Shown: positions 60,953-64,000 of the stretch, piece after piece
How positions within the stretch are numbered: the stretch's first letter is position 1
Layout: each line of letters begins with the position of its first letter
Source: RGIG1995 sp045658315
GTDB lineage: Bacteria > Bacillota > Clostridia > Oscillospirales > CAG-272
DNA length: 64,000 bases
Direction of reading: 5' to 3'
Assembly (NCBI GenBank): GCA_045658315.1
Contig: JAZOUV010000040.1
Span: forward strand, 1 to 64,000
Made by a program: the position numbers and the translations under genes
The notes under the pieces: generated by a model
Databases searched by the model: none
The model's input: the letters and a program-made list of their open reading frames with translations, nothing else
Told to the model about the DNA's origin: nothing

Positions 60953-61621
60953 TTATAACCCTCTTACAGTACATTTACCACCGTTTGCAACAACAAGTCT
61001 CACGCACTCTTCAACGTATTCTCTCGGGTGCGGCTGTCCTCCGCCTTCGACCTGTCTGTACTGCTGTAAATAATAATCGCTTTCGCCCACTATATTCTTT
61101 GATATTTCCAAAATATCCTCTTTTGTCAATTCCGGGCAAAACGTCGTTCTGAATTCGTGAGAAATACCGCTTTCCTTCAAAAAGGCTACCGTCTTAAGTA
61201 CCTTTTCTATGTCTATATTACAACCAGCCACAAGAGAATATTTTTCTATATTTGCCTTTATATCCATCGCAACATAGTCTATATATCCCTTTTCGCAGAG
61301 CGATTTTACAACATCGGGGTTCGTTCCGTTTGTATCAAGCTTGACCATATAGCCTAAAGTCTTTACACTCGCAATAAAGGCTTCAAGGTCAGGTTGCAGC
61401 GTCGGCTCACCTCCCGACACAACAACACCTTTCAGCATACCCTTTCTCTTGTTCAGATAGTCCATAACTTCAAGTGCATCAATCTTCGGTGCGTCTGCCG
61501 ATAATATATGCTTGTTGTGGCAGTATCCGCACTTCATATTACACCCCGGGGTAAACACCACGCAAGATATTATACCGGGAAAATCCACAAACGATGATTT
61601 TTGAAAACCTGCTATATTCAT
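60953..61621 (-). CDS. nrdG: Anaerobic ribonucleotide reductase activating enzyme
   Basis: 222 residues. Radical SAM enzyme that generates the glycyl radical on NrdD. Cluster motif TPGCNMKCGYCHNKHIL (CxxxCxxC, about 26-42), GGEPTLQPDL (SAM contact) and DIKANIEKYSLV. It belongs to the longer, PflA-like clostridial type. GAGGTG lies before the ATG. It sits between nrdD and nrdR. Confidence 0.93.
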   Translation of the reverse strand: MNIAGFQKSSFVDFPGIISCVVFTPGCNMKCGYCHNKHILSADAPKIDALEVMDYLNKRKGMLKGVVVSGGEPTLQPDLEAFIASVKTLGYMVKLDTNGTNPDVVKSLCEKGYIDYVAMDIKANIEKYSLVAGCNIDIEKVLKTVAFLKESGISHEFRTTFCPELTKEDILEISKNIVGESDYYLQQYRQVEGGGQPHPREYVEECVRLVVANGGKCTVRGL

Positions 61622-61692
61622 TTACTTAACACCTCTGCATCTTTTCAATTATATTATATCACATCAATGCACTCTTTTCAAGGGAGAAAATA

Positions 61693-61720
61693 TCCCCCGC
61701 CAAAATGCTGCGGCGGGGGA
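61693..61720 (-). terminator. Hairpin between nrdD and nrdG
   Basis: TCCCCCGCC / GGCGGGGGA stem with a 10-base loop and a moderate T-rich tail. Probably a partial terminator that lowers nrdG and nrdR relative to nrdD. Confidence 0.55.
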
Positions 61721-61734
61721 ATACAAATTCTATA

Positions 61735-63810
61735 TTAGATAACGAATTTCTTTCTAATCATATATTCTTCTCTCTTACCCTTGTTGTAGTTCTGAACGGG
61801 GCGGAGATAGCCAACAACTCTTGACCAAACCTCTGCGTCCTGTCCACACTCGGGGCAGTTAAAGTGTTCACCCACGATATAACCGTGATCGGGGCAAATA
61901 GAGAACGTAGGAGTAATAGAAATATAGGGCATCTTATATCTATCAAATACATTCTTGATAAGGTCCTTACATACCTGAATATCTTCAATACGCTCTCCGA
62001 TATAGAGGTGGTAAACAGTACCGCCCGTATAGAGAGACTGAAGCTCGTCCTGAAGCTCCATACACTCAAATATATCGTCTGTATATGCAACGGGAAGCTG
62101 ACTGGAGTTTGTATAGAAGGGCTCTTCCTGACCTGCTTGAATAATATCGGGATACATATCGTGATCAAGCTTTGCAAGACGGTATGTTGTACCCTCAGCA
62201 GGTGTAGCTTCGAGGTTGTAGGAATGGCCTGTCTCTTCCTGGAACTGACTCATAAGCTCACGGAGATAATTCATAACTTCAATCGAGAAATTCTTACCCT
62301 CTTCAGAACCGATATCAACACCGAGGAAGTTCAGACAGCATTCGTTCATACCTACCAAGCCTATCGTATTGAAGTGGTTTGTCCAGTATTCGCCTGTACG
62401 CTCCTTGATATTTCTAAGGTAATAGGTTGAATAAGGATACAAGCCCTTTTCGGACTGATGTTCAATAATCTTTCTCTTTATTTCAAGAGATGTCTTACCG
62501 ATTCTTGCAATATTTTCAAGTCTTTCAAAGAACTCTTCTCTGGTCTTGCTGAGATAACCGATTCTGGGCATATTAATGGTGTAAACACCGATAGAGCCCG
62601 TCATCGGATTTGAACCAAAGAGACCGCCGCCTCTCTTGCGGAGCTCTCTCTTGTCAAGTCTCAAACGGCAGCACATAGATACTGCGTCTTCGGGGGAAAG
62701 GTCAGAGTTTACGTAGTTTGCAAAATAGGGAATACCATACTTGCAGGTAATCTTCATAAACTCGTCAACAACGGGGCTGTCCCACTCAAAGTCTTTTGTA
62801 ATATTAATTGTAGGAATAGGGAATGTAAATACTCTTCCCTTTGCATCGCCTTCAAGCATTACAGCACAGAACGCCTTGTTGAATATATCCATCTGTTCCT
62901 GGAAGTCGCCGTAAACCTTATCCTTGTATTCACCGTGAATAATAACGGGTTCGTTCTTCAATGTGTTTGGAACCTTTACGTCGAAAGTAAGGTTTGAAAA
63001 AGGACACTGGAAGCCGACACGGGTAGGTACGTTTATATTAAATACAAACTCCTGAATACACTGCTTAACTTGTTCGTAGGTAAGATTATCGTAGTAAATA
63101 AACGGAGCACAATATGTATCAATAGAGCTCCAAGCCTGAGCACCTGCAGTTTCGCCCTGAGTCGTAAACGTTGAGTTGACTATCTGTCCGAGGAAAGAAC
63201 GAAGATGACCCGCAGGCTTACTCTCGACCTTGCCGCCGACACCGCCGAAGCCGTCCATAAGAAGCTGTCTCAGATCCCAACCTGCACAGTAAGGACCGAA
63301 GAAACCGAGGTCATGAATGTGGGCATCGCCGCTTTCGTGAGCCTTTCTTACGTCTTCGGGATATACTTCATACAGCCAATACTTCTTTGTAAACGCTTCT
63401 CTTACGTAATTGTTAAGACCGTTGACCGATCTCTGCATATTCGCATTTTCTTTGATAGACCAGTCCTTGTCGCCAAGGTAATTACCGAACATATCAATAG
63501 TAGCACCAATAAGAGAATCAATCTCTCTTGCCTGCTTTCTCTTCTGACGGTAAAGAATATAAGCCTTCGCTACAGCCGCATAACCGTTTTCGATAAGCAC
63601 CTGCTCAACGATATCCTGCACTCCTTCAACGTCGGGTGTTAAATCCTTGTATTTTTCTTCCGCCTTTTCAACTACCATCGTAGTAAGACGGCTTGCGTTG
63701 TATTCGGAGTCGTACTCGCACGCGGTAAACGCATTACGGATTGCTTTCGTAATCTTTATCTCATCAAAAAGCTCGACTCTTCCGTCTCTTTTTACTATGT
63801 GTGTAAACAT
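61735..63810 (-). CDS. nrdD: Anaerobic (class III) ribonucleoside-triphosphate reductase
   Basis: About 691 residues. Makes dNTPs without oxygen. N-terminal ATP-cone (about 3-95, VKRDGRVELFDEIKITKAI), a catalytic barrel with Cys in VGMNECCLNFLG, a zinc site near the C-terminus (CPDHGY, HFNCPECGQD), and the glycyl-radical loop RVVGYLRPVQNYNKGK close to the end. The ATG at 63810 follows AGAGGGGGAA; the 15-codon upstream extension overlaps the promoter and is rejected. Controlled by NrdR. Confidence 0.97.
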   Translation of the reverse strand: MFTHIVKRDGRVELFDEIKITKAIRNAFTACEYDSEYNASRLTTMVVEKAEEKYKDLTPDVEGVQDIVEQVLIENGYAAVAKAYILYRQKRKQAREIDSLIGATIDMFGNYLGDKDWSIKENANMQRSVNGLNNYVREAFTKKYWLYEVYPEDVRKAHESGDAHIHDLGFFGPYCAGWDLRQLLMDGFGGVGGKVESKPAGHLRSFLGQIVNSTFTTQGETAGAQAWSSIDTYCAPFIYYDNLTYEQVKQCIQEFVFNINVPTRVGFQCPFSNLTFDVKVPNTLKNEPVIIHGEYKDKVYGDFQEQMDIFNKAFCAVMLEGDAKGRVFTFPIPTINITKDFEWDSPVVDEFMKITCKYGIPYFANYVNSDLSPEDAVSMCCRLRLDKRELRKRGGGLFGSNPMTGSIGVYTINMPRIGYLSKTREEFFERLENIARIGKTSLEIKRKIIEHQSEKGLYPYSTYYLRNIKERTGEYWTNHFNTIGLVGMNECCLNFLGVDIGSEEGKNFSIEVMNYLRELMSQFQEETGHSYNLEATPAEGTTYRLAKLDHDMYPDIIQAGQEEPFYTNSSQLPVAYTDDIFECMELQDELQSLYTGGTVYHLYIGERIEDIQVCKDLIKNVFDRYKMPYISITPTFSICPDHGYIVGEHFNCPECGQDAEVWSRVVGYLRPVQNYNKGKREEYMIRKKFVI

Positions 63811-63853
63811 TTTTTCCCCCTCTGATTTTAGTCTATTTTTAGTGATTGTACTC

Positions 63854-63883
63854 ATTATAACACAACACCAAATATTGTGTCAA
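63854..63883 (-). promoter_or_regulatory. Promoter of the nrd operon
   Basis: Minus strand: TTGACA (63878-63883), 18-base spacer, TATAAT (63854-63859), about 44 bases before nrdD. Confidence 0.85.
63865..63880 (-). promoter_or_regulatory. NrdR box 1
   Basis: ACACCAAATATTGTGT fits the palindromic NrdR-box pattern (ACAC...A/T-rich...GTGT). It lies between -35 and -10 and overlaps the -35, so bound NrdR would block RNA polymerase. Confidence 0.85.
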
Positions 63884-63895
63884 TACCCTTTTGCA

Positions 63896-63911
63896 ACACA
63901 ATATATTGTAT
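63896..63911 (-). promoter_or_regulatory. NrdR box 2
   Basis: ACACAATATATTGTAT, 31 bases from box 1, about three helical turns and the usual spacing for paired NrdR boxes. It lies upstream of the -35. Confidence 0.85.
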
Positions 63912-64000
63912 GTATCATCTTTTTAGCGTTATCCTCCCCTCTCTCACTCTCCCACTGTGAAAAGCTTTATTTTATGCCAAAAAATAAGGTTTTTCATTCC

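Noticed and set aside
61864..62430. A 188-codon frame opposite nrdD
   Set aside because: Shadow of the strongly coding nrdD strand with no start signal.

Overview
The window is about 64 kb of low-GC DNA from an anaerobic, endospore-forming Firmicute, most likely a Clostridia/Oscillospiraceae-type organism. Supporting evidence: pro-sigma-E with its SpoIIGA protease and SpoIIR signal, two kinds of spore cortex-lytic protein (SleB-like and SleC-like), a class III (oxygen-sensitive) ribonucleotide reductase, RNase J, strong AGGAGG ribosome-binding sites and near-consensus promoters. There are no rRNA genes and no CRISPR array. One tRNA gene, tRNA-Pro(GGG), is complete.

Layout. (1) 1-5.7 kb is an accessory island. 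It holds a cut-off DUF6809-like N-terminus, an orphan protein with a PD-(D/E)XK-like nuclease signature, a membrane-anchored surface protein with Ltp-type repeats, a complete ISL3-family insertion sequence and a tRNA-like fragment. A 37-bp direct repeat lies at both edges (115-151 and 5426-5462). (2) 5.7-17.1 kb holds tRNA-Pro, an SGNH hydrolase, an orphan LarA-type racemase, an MsmX/UgpC-type sugar ABC ATPase, Tex, a 16S rRNA pseudouridine synthase preceded by a 32-residue membrane peptide, a RodA-type SEDS protein, prolyl-tRNA synthetase and a DegT-family aminotransferase. (3) 17.4-19.7 kb is a compact sigma-E activation locus: spoIIGA-sigE reading right, and spoIIR reading left into the end of sigE. 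(4) 19.8-33.1 kb reads mostly rightward and carries RNA and DNA housekeeping genes (rnjA, secG, rnr, holA, rnmV, pnp, rnhA, mnmA), a leftward sleB, a candidate toxin-antitoxin pair and a radical SAM enzyme. (5) 33.2-38.8 kb has carD, glyA, a Cys/Asp-rich single-pass membrane protein next to a DtxR-type metal regulator, a TIM-barrel isomerase and a split SleC-like cortex-lytic locus.

(6) 38.9-51.8 kb is the division and cell wall (dcw) cluster, all leftward: mraZ-rsmH-ftsL-PBP-murE-murF-mraY-ftsW-murG-ftsQ-ftsZ. It lacks murD, murC, murB and ftsA. (7) 52.2-59.6 kb holds coaD-rsmD-uvrC, ptsH (HPr), two tandem DUF4330 proteins with a polytopic membrane protein, and trmD-rimM. (8) 59.6-60.4 kb is a gene-free block of palindromic repeats. 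(9) 60.4-64 kb is the nrdD-nrdG-nrdR operon with two NrdR boxes on its promoter.

Most of the window is ordinary chromosome. The parts most worth a second look are the repeat-flanked island, the SleC-like protein split into two overlapping genes, the Cys/Asp-rich membrane protein beside a DtxR-type regulator, the hidden 32-residue peptide with a potentially sequestered ribosome-binding site, and a candidate structured leader RNA before rnjA. Start codons were set by eye from ribosome-binding sites. Family names come from recognised motifs, not from database searches.
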